64,000 bases of DNA from assembly GCF_029626235.1 (NCBI RefSeq), contig NZ_JARUBO010000005.1, forward strand, positions 5,366,001-5,430,000, given 5' to 3'. Positions 53,578 through 63,888 of this stretch are shown one piece after another. The DNA comes from Micromonospora sp. WMMD1120 (GTDB lineage Bacteria > Actinomycetota > Actinomycetes > Mycobacteriales > Micromonosporaceae). Within the stretch, counting starts at the first letter, position 1. Each line of letters opens with the position of its first letter. The translations under genes and the position numbers were made by a program. The notes under the pieces were generated by a model that was given only the letters and a program-made list of their open reading frames with translations, did no database searches and was not told the origin of the DNA.

Positions 53578-55440
53578 GTGACAGTGAACGAGAGAACCAC
53601 CACCCCGAGCAACCGGACCGGCGGCCGCGCCAGGCGGGTCGTCGCCTGGCTGGCGAGCATCGTCTGCGGCCTCGCGCTGCTGCCGGCCACGCCCGCGCAC
53701 GCGGACAACCCGATCGTCCAGCACATCTACACCGCCGACCCGGCGCCGCTGGTGCACAACGGCCGGGTGTACCTCTACACCGGCCACGACGAGGACGGCT
53801 CGACGTACTTCACCATGCGGGAGTGGCGGGTCTGGTCGTCGGCCGACATGGTCAACTGGACCGACCACGGCTCACCGTTGAGCCTCGCCACGTTCTCCTG
53901 GGCGGACGCCAACGCGTGGGCGGGCCAGGTCATCGCCCGCAACGGCAAGTTCTACTGGTACGTGCCGGTGCGCCAGCGCTCGAACGGGCAGATGGTCATC
54001 GGCGTGGCGGTCGGCGACAGCCCGACCGGCCCGTTCCGGGACGCGCTCGGCCGGCCGCTGGTCGGCAACAACGAGATCGACCCGTCGGTGTTCATCGACG
54101 ACGACGGTCAGGCGTACCTCTACTGGGGTAACCCCGGGCTGTGGTACGTGCGGTTGAACGCGGACATGATCTCGTACTCGGGCGGCGTGACCCGCATCCC
54201 GCTGACCACCGCGGGCTTCGGCACCCGCAACGGCAACGCGAGCCGACCCACCCTCTACGAGGAGGGGCCGTGGGTGTTCAAGCGCAACGGCCTCTACTAC
54301 AACGTGTTCGCGGCCGAGTGCTGCTCGGAGTTCATCGCCTACTCCACCGCCCCCGGTCCGACCGGGCCGTGGACGTACCGGGGCACGATCATGCCGCGGC
54401 AGGGAGCCAGCTTCACCAACCACGCGGGTGTGATCGACTTCCAGGGCGGGTCGTACTTCTTCTACCACAACGGCGCGCTGCCCGGCGGTAGCGGTTACAC
54501 CAGGTCGGTGGCCGTGGAGAAGTTCACCTACAACGCCGACGGCACCATCCCGACGATGAACATGACCACCACCGGCGCGCCGCAGGTGGGGACGCTGAAT
54601 CCGTACGTGCGGCAGGAGGCGGAGACCATCGCCTGGGGCTCGGGCATCGAGACCGAGGTGTCCAGCGAGGGCGGGATGAACGTCGGCTGGATCGAGAACG
54701 GCGACTACATCAAGGTGAAGGGCGTCGCGTTCGGTGCGGGAGCGACGTCGTTCAGCGCCCGGGTCGCCTCCGCGACCAGCGGAGGCCGGATCGAGGTACG
54801 CCTCGACAGCGCCAGCGGCCCGGTTGTCGGCACCTGCACGGTGGGCGGCACCGGCGGTTGGCAGACCTGGACCACCAGCACCTGCGGGGTGAGCGGCGCC
54901 ACCGGCACCCACGACCTGTACCTGCGCTTCGCCGGCGGCAGCGGCAACCTGTTCAACGTCAACTGGTGGCAGTTCGCCGGCGGCACCGGCACCGGCGGTG
55001 GCAACGTGCTGACCAACGGCGACGTGGAGAACGGCACGACCGGCTGGGGGGTCAACGGCAGCGGCACGATCTCCCGGAACACGTCGACCGTCCGGAGTGG
55101 CACGGGCTCCCTGTCGATCACCGGGCGCACCTCGGCGTGGAACGGCCCGAGCCAGGACGTGACGGCGAAGCTCACCAACGGCAGGAGCTACAGCACGAGC
55201 GTCTGGGTACGCGCGCAGAGCGGCACGCCGTCGGCGAAGGCCACCCTGGCGCTCACCGCGAACGGCACGACGAGCTACCTCCAGCTCACCCCGGCCACGG
55301 CCGTCACCACCAACGGCTGGACCCAGCTCACCGGCACGGCGACCCCGTCGTGGAGTGGCACGCTGACCAACGCCACCTTCTACGTCGAGACGGCGGCGGG
55401 CACCGACAGCCTCCTCGTCGACGACGCCTCGTTGCAGTGA
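53578..55440 (+). CDS. Secreted GH43 glycosidase with CBM6 and second carbohydrate-binding module
   Basis: 620 residues. Signal peptide cleaved after AHA (about 42). Five-bladed GH43 propeller: base Asp54 in YTADPAPL, pKa-modulating Asp168 in EIDPSVFIDD, acid Glu near 228 in YEEGPWVFKRNGLYY. CBM6 (about 343-465) starts VRQEAETIAWGSGIETEVSS and carries WIENGDYIKV. The last module (about 475-620: NVLTNGDVENGTTGWGVNGS) is of the CBM4/9/22 type. Probably an arabinofuranosidase or xylosidase on arabinoxylan. GTG 53578 is chosen from three close GTGs because GGGAG lies 5 nt upstream. Confidence 0.92.
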   Translation: MTVNERTTTPSNRTGGRARRVVAWLASIVCGLALLPATPAHADNPIVQHIYTADPAPLVHNGRVYLYTGHDEDGSTYFTMREWRVWSSADMVNWTDHGSPLSLATFSWADANAWAGQVIARNGKFYWYVPVRQRSNGQMVIGVAVGDSPTGPFRDALGRPLVGNNEIDPSVFIDDDGQAYLYWGNPGLWYVRLNADMISYSGGVTRIPLTTAGFGTRNGNASRPTLYEEGPWVFKRNGLYYNVFAAECCSEFIAYSTAPGPTGPWTYRGTIMPRQGASFTNHAGVIDFQGGSYFFYHNGALPGGSGYTRSVAVEKFTYNADGTIPTMNMTTTGAPQVGTLNPYVRQEAETIAWGSGIETEVSSEGGMNVGWIENGDYIKVKGVAFGAGATSFSARVASATSGGRIEVRLDSASGPVVGTCTVGGTGGWQTWTTSTCGVSGATGTHDLYLRFAGGSGNLFNVNWWQFAGGTGTGGGNVLTNGDVENGTTGWGVNGSGTISRNTSTVRSGTGSLSITGRTSAWNGPSQDVTAKLTNGRSYSTSVWVRAQSGTPSAKATLALTANGTTSYLQLTPATAVTTNGWTQLTGTATPSWSGTLTNATFYVETAAGTDSLLVDDASLQ

Positions 55441-55445
55441 CGCGT

Positions 55446-55477
55446 GGTGCCGGAGCCGTGCGGACGGCTCCGGCACC
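55446..55477. terminator. Terminator of the GH43 gene
   Basis: GGTGCCGGAGCCGT (55446-55459) pairs perfectly with ACGGCTCCGGCACC (55464-55477), 4-nt loop. Confidence 0.9.
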
Positions 55478-55515
55478 ATCCGCGCGCCCTGTCCCGGGCA
55501 CCTTGACGTACGCCA

Positions 55516-55529
55516 TGTTATCGCTCACA
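55516..55529. promoter_or_regulatory. LacI-type operator of the GH10 gene
   Basis: TGTTATCGCTCACA, close in sequence and symmetry to the sites of the GH127 and GH43 genes; 220 nt before the ATG. Confidence 0.6.
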
Positions 55530-55541
55530 GTCGATGTCTGA

Positions 55542-57101
<1,560 letters not shown>

Positions 57102-57109
57102 TAAACGCC

Positions 57110-57149
57110 GGCCGGTGCGGAGGACCACCGCTGGTCCTCCGCACCGGCC
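57110..57149. terminator. Bidirectional terminator between GH10 and GH81
   Basis: A perfect 18-bp stem, GGCCGGTGCGGAGGACCA (57110-57127) with its complement (57132-57149), 4-nt loop. Confidence 0.93.
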
Positions 57150-57169
57150 CGGTCACGTGCCCTGTGGGA

Positions 57170-60082
57170 TCAGGAGTACGGCAACCGCAGCACCGACTGG
57201 TTGCCGAGGCCCACGGTGCTCGGGTTGTTGCCGATCGCCGACCAGACCTCCACCCGTACCGTGCCGTTGCTCAGCGCTCCCAGCGTGCCGGTGGCCGAGG
57301 CCAGCCCGGCGTTCTGGGTGTAGTGCTCGTAGCCGGCTACCGGATCGGTCGCGAAGTAGCGCCAGGTCTCCACCCGGTCCCAACTGCCGTTGCCGGTGAG
57401 GTCGTAGGAGACCCGCACCTGCACGCCGTTGCCGACCGCCGTTCCGGCGTCCACGAACAGGTCGAACGCGGTCTGCCCACCCGAGTAGCCGAGGGTGAGG
57501 CCGGTCGCCGTGAAGACCTGCGCGTTCGTGGGCGTACCGTCGTGGTTGCCGTTGGCCGCCGCGAGCGTCGTCGTGGCCGCGCTGCCGGCGGCGCCCAGCC
57601 CGCCGCCGGGCAGCAGGTACCGCGTCGGACCGCCGGTGGACGGCGGCGGGGTGGTCGTCGGCGGGGTGGTCGTCGGCGGGGTGGTCGGCGGCGGGGTGGT
57701 CGTCGGCGGGGGATCGGTCGGCGTCGTCGGGGGCACCCCGCCGGCCGCGTTGCCGCCACTCCAGGTGTACGCCCCGGTGGTGGCCGTCTTGCCCGCGCCC
57801 ACGGTGAGGGTCGTGCCGTTGGAGAACCGCACGGTGATCGGCGTCGCCGTCGGGTTGGACGCCACGTAGGTGCGGGCGCCGTTGCGGGAGAACACCGCCG
57901 ACAGCGGGTGGTTGCCGGTCACCGAGGTGTCGACGGTGCCCAGTGCCGCGAGGTTGCGGATCCAGTGGAAGGTGTGCGCCCGGCTCTCGCCCTCCTCCGG
58001 GGTGTAGCCCGGGTTGGCGCGCAGGTTCGCCAGCGCCGCGTCGGCGTCGCCGAGGGCCTGGAACTGCCAGAGGATGTCCTGCCAGACCGTCGGTTGCCCG
58101 CCGTTGTTGCGCACCAGCTCGGCGTAGTTGGTCCGCACGTACGCCGGGTTGTTGCCCAGGTAGAGGTGCCCGCCGGTGACCGGCAGCAGGTTGATGCCCT
58201 GGATCATCTCCGGCTCACCGCTGAACCAGGTGGCGTAGGCGCCGCCGTCACCCCAGACCATGCCGACCGTGGAGTGCCCGAAGGCGGCGGGGAAGTTCTG
58301 GTCGCTGACGTCGAACCAGTACTCCTGGATGGCCGCGGCCTGGGTGGTGTAGAGGAACACACCGGCGTCGCGGACGGCGGTGTTGCCGGTGGTCTGCCCC
58401 CACTGGATCAGGGCGTTGGCGAAGTTCATCCCCTCCGACGAGGACTCCTGGTTGTTGCCCGCGCCGAACGAGCCGTGCCCGGAGGCCCAGTCGTGACCGG
58501 CGTAGATGTCGAAGTCCCGCAGGTACGGGAAGCGGGTGTCGTCGCGGCTGTAGTTGTTGGCGTCGCGGATCAGCAGGTCGACCATGCCGCCGTAGCGGTT
58601 GGTGGAGGCCCAGGTCGGGTCGAACTTCGCGAGGGTCGCGGCGGCGGCGATGTAGTAGCCGTAGTGGAAGTGGTGGTCGTTGAGCTCCTGGTCGGAGCCG
58701 TAGGACGCCGGGTAGCCGATCAGGGTGCCCCAGTTGTTGTCGTAGTAGAACACCCGGCTGGTCTTGCCGCTGGACGCGGTGAACCAGTCGGTGAGCGTGC
58801 TGCGGATCGCGTTCAGCGCGCTGTCGCGGGTGGTGGTGTCGTTGACCTGGTCGGCGATCTCGGCGATCCGGGCGGCCCGGCCGAGCCCCTTGCCGGTCCA
58901 GTAGGTGTCGTTGCCGCGCTGGTCCATCGGGTTCGCCCGGACGGCGGCGAGCTGGCTGGTGAGCGTCGCCAGGTCGCTGCCGCTGCCGTCGCCGACGGCG
59001 GGCAGCTCGGGCAGCACGCCCTGGAACCTCATCGCGGTACGGAACTGGTTGACCCCGGTGAGCACCTTCATCCGGCCGCGCGCCGACGGGTAGGTCGGGG
59101 TGATCGCGGTGGACCCGCTCAACGACTTCCACTGGTGCGGGTAGAGGCTGACCACCGTCTGCGTGGCGCTGCCCTCGCGGGCGGTCGTGGTGAACGCGTA
59201 CGTGGTGGTCAGACCGCTGGTCGCCGGGTCGTACGCGTAGGAGACCCGGGTGCCGGTCACGTGGGCGTGCGCGTACTGACCGTAGGTCGCGGCCAGGCTC
59301 GCGCGCTCGGTCGCGCTCGACGTCGGTGGCAGGAGGGCGACCGAGAAGTAGCCCCGACCGGCCAGGGTGGAGGTGATCCGGCCGGACGCGACGGTCCAGC
59401 TCGCGCCGCTGGGCGCGTACGCGACGTAGTCGTGGCCGTTGACCCGGAAGCCGATGGTCGCCCCGCTGCTGGACCACACGTCCGGCGTGCCGGCGGTGCT
59501 GATCGACGCGTTTCCGCCGGTGGCCTGGAAGTACGCGAAGGGCAGCCCGTGACCGATGGTCGCGCGCAGGGTACGGGCACCGTCGCTCCAGTGTGGGCTG
59601 ACGGTCCAGTCGGTCCAACCGTCGACCTTGACCACCGGCGCGGCGAGCCCGGTCACCCCCACCCGGATGTCCTGCACGTACGGGTAGTGGAACTCGCCGG
59701 GACCGGTCGCGGTGCCGCTGATGGCGGGTGTCGAGTTGGCGGAGAAACCGAGGCCGTCACCGAAGGTGTCGTAGGAGATCGGGTGGGCGTGCAGGGGCTC
59801 GCTGAAGGAGCAGTCGGTGCGCTTCCACAGCAGCGAGGACCACCAGTCGTTGGTGGGGATGGGGCCGGTGGGCGCGTTGGCGGTGGCGAACTGCCGGGGG
59901 TTGCTGGACATCGCGCCGCAGCCGCTGGGAAGCGCGCCGACCGGCGTTGTGGTGTAGCTGCCGGCGCCGACGGGTGCGGCCTCGGCCGCGCGGGTGACCG
60001 GGATCGCGAGACCACCGGCCACCAGTGCCAGCGCGGTGGCGACGGCCAGGGCCCATCGGCGGTGGGGGACGGGAGGTTTCAT
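57170..60082 (-). CDS. Secreted GH81 endo-1,3-beta-glucanase with C-terminal CBM56-like module
   Basis: 970 residues. Signal peptide RRWALAVATALALVAGGLAI. GH81 hallmarks: IPTNDWWSSLLW near the N-terminus, NDHHFHYGYYIAAAATLAKF with the catalytic Asp, and SSSEGMNFANALIQWG with the Glu pair region. A Thr/Pro linker ([19 protein letters not shown]) encoded by a GGCGGGGTGGTCGTC tandem repeat leads to about 145 residues like CBM56, a beta-1,3-glucan binder. Breaks fungal cell-wall glucan or laminarin. GGAGG before ATG 60082. A perfect palindrome 79 nt upstream is the likely operator. Confidence 0.92.
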   Translation of the reverse strand: MKPPVPHRRWALAVATALALVAGGLAIPVTRAAEAAPVGAGSYTTTPVGALPSGCGAMSSNPRQFATANAPTGPIPTNDWWSSLLWKRTDCSFSEPLHAHPISYDTFGDGLGFSANSTPAISGTATGPGEFHYPYVQDIRVGVTGLAAPVVKVDGWTDWTVSPHWSDGARTLRATIGHGLPFAYFQATGGNASISTAGTPDVWSSSGATIGFRVNGHDYVAYAPSGASWTVASGRITSTLAGRGYFSVALLPPTSSATERASLAATYGQYAHAHVTGTRVSYAYDPATSGLTTTYAFTTTAREGSATQTVVSLYPHQWKSLSGSTAITPTYPSARGRMKVLTGVNQFRTAMRFQGVLPELPAVGDGSGSDLATLTSQLAAVRANPMDQRGNDTYWTGKGLGRAARIAEIADQVNDTTTRDSALNAIRSTLTDWFTASSGKTSRVFYYDNNWGTLIGYPASYGSDQELNDHHFHYGYYIAAAATLAKFDPTWASTNRYGGMVDLLIRDANNYSRDDTRFPYLRDFDIYAGHDWASGHGSFGAGNNQESSSEGMNFANALIQWGQTTGNTAVRDAGVFLYTTQAAAIQEYWFDVSDQNFPAAFGHSTVGMVWGDGGAYATWFSGEPEMIQGINLLPVTGGHLYLGNNPAYVRTNYAELVRNNGGQPTVWQDILWQFQALGDADAALANLRANPGYTPEEGESRAHTFHWIRNLAALGTVDTSVTGNHPLSAVFSRNGARTYVASNPTATPITVRFSNGTTLTVGAGKTATTGAYTWSGGNAAGGVPPTTPTDPPPTTTPPPTTPPTTTPPTTTPPPSTGGPTRYLLPGGGLGAAGSAATTTLAAANGNHDGTPTNAQVFTATGLTLGYSGGQTAFDLFVDAGTAVGNGVQVRVSYDLTGNGSWDRVETWRYFATDPVAGYEHYTQNAGLASATGTLGALSNGTVRVEVWSAIGNNPSTVGLGNQSVLRLPYS
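57646..57716. repeat. Tandem repeat encoding the GH81 linker
   Basis: Repeated GGCGGGGTGGTCGTC-type units; in the minus frame they give the Thr/Pro linker. Likely slippage-prone. Confidence 0.8.
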
Positions 60083-60160
60083 GGTGCCTCCATCGCGCGC
60101 CGGTGTGCGGTCCGTGCCGGGGCCGACGCGTTGCGTCTGAATTGGGGGGAAGGTGATCCA

Positions 60161-60174
60161 AGAGAGCGCTCTCT
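60161..60174. promoter_or_regulatory. LacI-type operator of the GH81 gene
   Basis: AGAGAGCGCTCTCT, a perfect 14-bp palindrome with the GAGCGCTC core of LacI-family operators, 79 nt before ATG 60082. Half sites differ from the three xylan-type sites, so a different regulator is likely. Confidence 0.65.
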
Positions 60175-60238
60175 CGGTCACGGTAGTGGAGGACCGAGAT
60201 TCCCGTCAATGTGTCCGGCGGGTTGCGTGCTGATGTCG

Positions 60239-60613
60239 CTACGTCCCGGCGTCTTCGAGATCGCTCAACAGCGCCTCCGGCGCCCGCATCCGCCACGCGT
60301 CGGTCACCAGCTCGGTCAGCCGGTCCAGGTCGACCTCCGCCAGCCGCAGCATGACCAGGGGCAGACCGTCGTAGCCGGATGTGGTGAAGAAGAGGTCCGG
60401 CTCCCCGAGCAGGAGCGCCTGCTTCTCGGCCTCGTCACCGACGAACAGCACCGCGATGTCGAGCCGCAGGACGCGGGGCCGGCCCGGTGTCCGCTCCGGA
60501 TAGGACCAGACGAAGCCCTTGTCGGCCACCCGGAAGTCGAAGCCGTCGCTCGGGACCTCCACCGTGTGCGGCAGGGCCAGCGCCACCCGGCGTACGTCCT
60601 GCGCGTCAACCAC
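60239..60613 (-). CDS. MmcQ/YjbR-family protein
   Basis: 124 residues of the MmcQ/YjbR (CyaY-like) fold: ALALPHTVEVPSDGFDFRVA at the N-terminus, then FVWSYPERTP, LLGEPDLFFTTSGYDGLPLV and the C-terminal helix LTELVTDAWRMRAPEALLSD. Some relatives bind DNA; the biological role is unknown. GTG 60613 follows GAGGGGGACCG. Upstream is the DUF1223 gene on the same strand, 40 nt away, so the two may be co-transcribed. Confidence 0.9.
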   Translation of the reverse strand: MVDAQDVRRVALALPHTVEVPSDGFDFRVADKGFVWSYPERTPGRPRVLRLDIAVLFVGDEAEKQALLLGEPDLFFTTSGYDGLPLVMLRLAEVDLDRLTELVTDAWRMRAPEALLSDLEDAGT

Positions 60614-60653
60614 CGGTCCCCCTCGCGCCCCCCACCGCCCGCATGGGTCGAGA

Positions 60654-61349
60654 CTACGCGGCGGACAGCTCCACGGTGGTCGCCCCCACGATGGACCCGC
60701 TGCCCTCCCGCTGGACGTACGCGACGACGACGGCGTCGCCCGGGTCGAGGTCGGGCGGCGTGGTCAACTCCACCCGTCCCCGCGCGGAGTCCAGACCCAC
60801 CGACGCGAACGCGCGCACCACGTTGTCCTGGCGCAGCGTCCGCCCGGCGTTCTCGCCCCGGGCGATCTCGCTGCGCAGCCCCCGTTGCGCCACCGCCACG
60901 TTCAGTACCGTGCGCTCCGGTGGCGGTTCGACCCGGTAGTCCACGGCCATCCGCCGCCCGTTCCGCTCGGCCACCGACGCCGCGAGCGCGGTGGCGGGAG
61001 GTGTCGCCAGGGCGGTGGCGATCGCGTCGGCGGCCCGTCGCCGGTCGGACCCGACGAACTCGACGCCGCCGTTGACGACCATCTGCGGCGTGTACAGCCC
61101 TCGGGTGCCGAAAGCCCGGGCGTACGCCTGCTGTCGGGCGGTGTGGGCCGGGTCGGCGAACTGGTCCGGCCAGCCCAGATCGTCCCAGTAGTCGACGTGG
61201 AATCCGAGTCCGAAGATCGGCTCTGCGCGTTCCCGGGCGTCGCGCTCGATCTCGGTCAGCAACTCCTCCGCCGGCGGGCAACTGTTGCAGCCCTGGGAGG
61301 TGAACAGCTCCACGACGGCGAAGCCGCCGTCCGTCGCCGGGTTCGTCAT
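60654..61349 (-). CDS. DUF1223 thioredoxin-like protein
   Basis: 231 residues. VVELFTSQGCNSCPPAEELL holds the CxxC motif of a thioredoxin-fold N-terminus; GLGFHVDYWDDLGWPDQFAD, RGLYTPQMVVNGGVEFVGSD are DUF1223 hallmarks. Many members have a signal peptide; this one does not, so it should be cytoplasmic. Reaction unknown, possibly thiol-disulfide exchange. ATG 61349 is preceded by GGGAGGAG about 10 nt away. Confidence 0.88.
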   Translation of the reverse strand: MTNPATDGGFAVVELFTSQGCNSCPPAEELLTEIERDARERAEPIFGLGFHVDYWDDLGWPDQFADPAHTARQQAYARAFGTRGLYTPQMVVNGGVEFVGSDRRRAADAIATALATPPATALAASVAERNGRRMAVDYRVEPPPERTVLNVAVAQRGLRSEIARGENAGRTLRQDNVVRAFASVGLDSARGRVELTTPPDLDPGDAVVVAYVQREGSGSIVGATTVELSAA

Positions 61350-61479
61350 GGTGGCGCGTCTCCTCCCAGGTGGGCCCTCGGCGACCGCGTTCCCGTTCGC
61401 GCCGCGACGATGCGTGGCGCGGATCGCCTCCCGCCGGCCTCGCCGGGAGCACCGCCCTGTCGGGTGGTTGGATGGTCGG

Positions 61480-61782
61480 GTGCAGTTCACCGTGACAGAC
61501 GCGCCGGAGCGGGAGCGTTTCGAGGCGCGCGACGAGACGGGCGCGGTCGCCGGGTTCGTCACCTACCAGCTCACCGGCGCGATCATCGCCTACACCCACA
61601 CCGAGGTCGACCCGGCGTACGAGGGCAGGGGGGTCGGGTCGACGCTGGCACGCGCGGTCATGGACGACGCGCGGGCCAGGGGCCGCACTGTCGTGCCGAT
61701 CTGCCCGTTCCTCGCCGACTGGCTGGTCAGACACCCGGAGTACGAGGGCATCGTGGTCCGCTCGACCCGCAAGATCAAATGA
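61480..61782 (+). CDS. Small GNAT-type N-acetyltransferase (YjdJ-like)
   Basis: 100 residues, the short GCN5-related type: FVTYQLTGAIIAYTHTEVDP, then YEGRGVGSTLARAVMDDARA with the acetyl-CoA pyrophosphate loop (RGVGS), and VVPICPFLADWLVRHPEYEG. No N-terminal strands beyond the core, as in YjdJ. Acceptor unknown. GTG 61480 has no ribosome-binding site; TTGGAT lies 6 nt upstream, a possible leaderless promoter. Isocitrate-lyase-like gene starts 16 nt after its stop, probably co-transcribed. Confidence 0.9.
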   Translation: MQFTVTDAPERERFEARDETGAVAGFVTYQLTGAIIAYTHTEVDPAYEGRGVGSTLARAVMDDARARGRTVVPICPFLADWLVRHPEYEGIVVRSTRKIK

Positions 61783-61798
61783 GTCTGGGGTCGGCCCG

Positions 61799-62515
61799 AT
61801 GACCGCCGCCGCCTTCCGAGCCCTGCACCACGACCGTGCCGCCGGCGACCCGCTCGTCCTACCCGGGCCGTGGGACGCGGGCAGCGCCCGGGTCTTCGCC
61901 GACGCCGGGTTCCCCGCGCTCGCGACCCCGAGCGCCGGGGTGGCCGCCGCCCTCGGCTACGAGGACGGAGCGACCCCGCCGGACGAGATGTTCGCCGCCG
62001 TGGCGCGGATCGTCCGGGCCGTCTCCGTCCCGGTGTCCGCCGACGTCGAGGGCGGTTACGGTCTCGCTCCCGCCGAGCTGGTCGGGCGGCTCCTTGATGC
62101 GGGCGCGGTCGGCTGCAACCTGGAGGACTCGCAGGGGCACACCACGCTCAAGGACCCGCGGCAGCACGCCGACTGGCTGGCCGAGGTGCGGGCCGAGGCG
62201 GGCGACGCCCTCTTCATCAACGCCCGGGTCGACACGTTCCTGGTCGGCGCGGGTGACCCGGCCGACGCGGTGGCGCGCGCCCGCCTCTACGTGGCGGCCG
62301 GCGCCGACTGCGTCTACCCGATCCTGGCGCCCGCACAGGTGCTCCCGGAGCTGCGCGAGGGCATCACCGGGCCCCTCAACATGGTCGCCGGCCCGGACCG
62401 CGAGACCATCGCCGACCTGGGACGCCGGGGCGCGACCCGGATCACCTTCGGCCCCGGCCTGCAACGGCAGGCGATGGCTGCCGTCGGCGACCTCGCGGCG
62501 GCGCTGCGCGCCTGA
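61799..62515 (+). CDS. Isocitrate lyase/PEP mutase-superfamily protein
   Basis: 238 residues. PGPWDAGSARVFADAGFPAL, then VSADVEGGYG (metal-binding Asp) and GCNLEDSQG, NARVDTFLVG match the ICL/PEP mutase TIM barrel (PF13714 type). Relatives cleave or rearrange C-C or P-C bonds of 2-ketoacids, such as 2-methylisocitrate, oxaloacetate or phosphonopyruvate. The catalytic loop Cys (KKCGH) of true isocitrate lyase is not seen, so the reaction is open. Second in an operon after the GNAT gene. Confidence 0.88.
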   Translation: MTAAAFRALHHDRAAGDPLVLPGPWDAGSARVFADAGFPALATPSAGVAAALGYEDGATPPDEMFAAVARIVRAVSVPVSADVEGGYGLAPAELVGRLLDAGAVGCNLEDSQGHTTLKDPRQHADWLAEVRAEAGDALFINARVDTFLVGAGDPADAVARARLYVAAGADCVYPILAPAQVLPELREGITGPLNMVAGPDRETIADLGRRGATRITFGPGLQRQAMAAVGDLAAALRA

Positions 62516-62622
62516 GGCCGGCCGGCGGGCTGGCCGACGAGGCACGGCCGGCTGTCCGAGAACACTCCCTGGCGCCACCCTCACGTCGCGACCGGCGGCG
62601 GCCGTGGGCCGTCAGGACGCCG

Positions 62623-62656
62623 CCGTCGGCGAAGCGCCACGGCCCCTCGCCGACGG
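62623..62656. terminator. Hairpin between convergent ICL-like and exonuclease genes
   Basis: CCGTCGGCGA (62623-62632) pairs with TCGCCGACGG (62647-62656), 14-nt loop. Confidence 0.6.
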
Positions 62657-62675
62657 TACCGCCCGGTGGCGCCGG

Positions 62676-63602
62676 TCAGGCGTCGGCGCGGGCGGCGAGG
62701 GCGTCGACCAGGCGACGGGTGGACCCGGCCAGGTTCCACCGCCCGGCGAGGTCGAGCAGCCGCTCCGGGTCGACCGGGGCGGTCGGCAGCGCGGTGGGCA
62801 GCTCCGGCAGGGGCACGTCCAGGGCGACCCGGACCACCGTCGGCGCGACGGCCAGGTAGTCGCGGGCCGCGGCCAGCTTGGTGCGCAGGCCCGGGGCGAA
62901 GGACGAGTCGGAGTCGTCGAGCGCGGCCAGGATGCCTGCGATGCTGCCGTAGCGCTCGATGAGCCGGGCAGCGGTCTTCTCACCGACACCGGCCACCCCC
63001 GGCAGCCCGTCGCTGGGGTCGCCCCGCAGGGCGGCGAAGTCGGCGTACCGGTCGGCCGGCACGCCGTAGCGCTTGCGCACCGCGGCGTCGTCGCAGTCGT
63101 CGAGCTTGGCGACACCGCGCCCGACGTAGAGCAGCCGGACCGGCCGGGCGTCGTCGACGAGCTGGAACAGGTCCCGGTCGCCGGAGACCACCTCCACCGG
63201 GCCGGGCTGGGTGACCGAAAGCGTGCCGAGCACGTCGTCGGCCTCGTAGCCGGTCGCGCCGACGGCGGTGATGCCGACAGCGGCCAGCACCTCAAGGATC
63301 ATCGGCACCTGCGGTGAGAGGGTGTCCGGGACGACCTCGCCACCCTGCGGCGCCACCCGGTGCGCCTTGTACGACGGCAGCAGGTCGACCCGCCACGCTG
63401 GGCGCCAGTCGTGGTCAAGGGCGCAGACCATCCGGTCGGCGCCGCGCCCCCGGATCAGGGTGGCGAGCATGTCGAGGAAGCCGCGTACCGCGTTGACCGG
63501 GGTGCCGTCCTCGGCCTTGGCGGCGGACTCCGGAATGCCGAAGTAGGCCCGGAAGTAGAGGCTGGGTGCGTCGATCAGCAGGATCGGGGGTCGGTGTGCC
63601 AC
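62676..63602 (-). CDS. 5'-3' exonuclease (FEN family, PolI N-domain-like)
   Basis: 308 residues. LLIDAPSLYFRAYFG starts the PIN-like domain; GYEADDVLGTLS and VEVVSGDRDLFQLVDD supply metal-binding Asp residues; GDPSDGLPGVAGVGEKTAAR followed by LIERYGS is the helix-hairpin-helix DNA-binding motif. A stand-alone version of the PolA 5' nuclease domain, removing RNA primers or flaps in replication and repair. GTG 63602; CAGGCT lies 7 nt upstream, a weak leaderless-type -10. Confidence 0.93.
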   Translation of the reverse strand: MAHRPPILLIDAPSLYFRAYFGIPESAAKAEDGTPVNAVRGFLDMLATLIRGRGADRMVCALDHDWRPAWRVDLLPSYKAHRVAPQGGEVVPDTLSPQVPMILEVLAAVGITAVGATGYEADDVLGTLSVTQPGPVEVVSGDRDLFQLVDDARPVRLLYVGRGVAKLDDCDDAAVRKRYGVPADRYADFAALRGDPSDGLPGVAGVGEKTAARLIERYGSIAGILAALDDSDSSFAPGLRTKLAAARDYLAVAPTVVRVALDVPLPELPTALPTAPVDPERLLDLAGRWNLAGSTRRLVDALAARADA

Positions 63603-63660
63603 GCCGGACAGCCTGGCACAACCCTCCGACGATCAGGCGTACGCCCGGCCGTCGGGTGGG

Positions 63661-63888
63661 TCAGGGCCGCTCGTCGGAGCGGTAGACGGTTTCCCGGCGG
63701 GCCAGGTGCTGGACGACGTAGCTGGTCACCAGCAGCAGCACCGCGACCACCACCTCGATCCAGGCGGCGACACCGTCGGCGACGGTGAGGCCGACGACCA
63801 GCAGGACCAGGCCGACGAGCGCGAGGACCCCGGCCCACAGTTGACGGCGACGGCGTGTCACCGTCCGGTTCGTTCCGTTCGCTGCCAC
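63661..63888 (-). CDS. Small membrane protein, unknown function
   Basis: 75 residues from GTG 63888, which follows GGAGGGG at about 5 nt. A basic N-terminus (TNRTVTRRRRQLWAG) precedes two membrane helices, VLALVGLVLLVVGLTVAD and WIEVVVAVLLLVTSYVVQHL, and a short charged tail. No family recognised. The frame is open 27 codons further upstream without a ribosome-binding site. Stands alone before the exonuclease gene, 58 nt gap. Confidence 0.75.
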   Translation of the reverse strand: MAANGTNRTVTRRRRQLWAGVLALVGLVLLVVGLTVADGVAAWIEVVVAVLLLVTSYVVQHLARRETVYRSDERP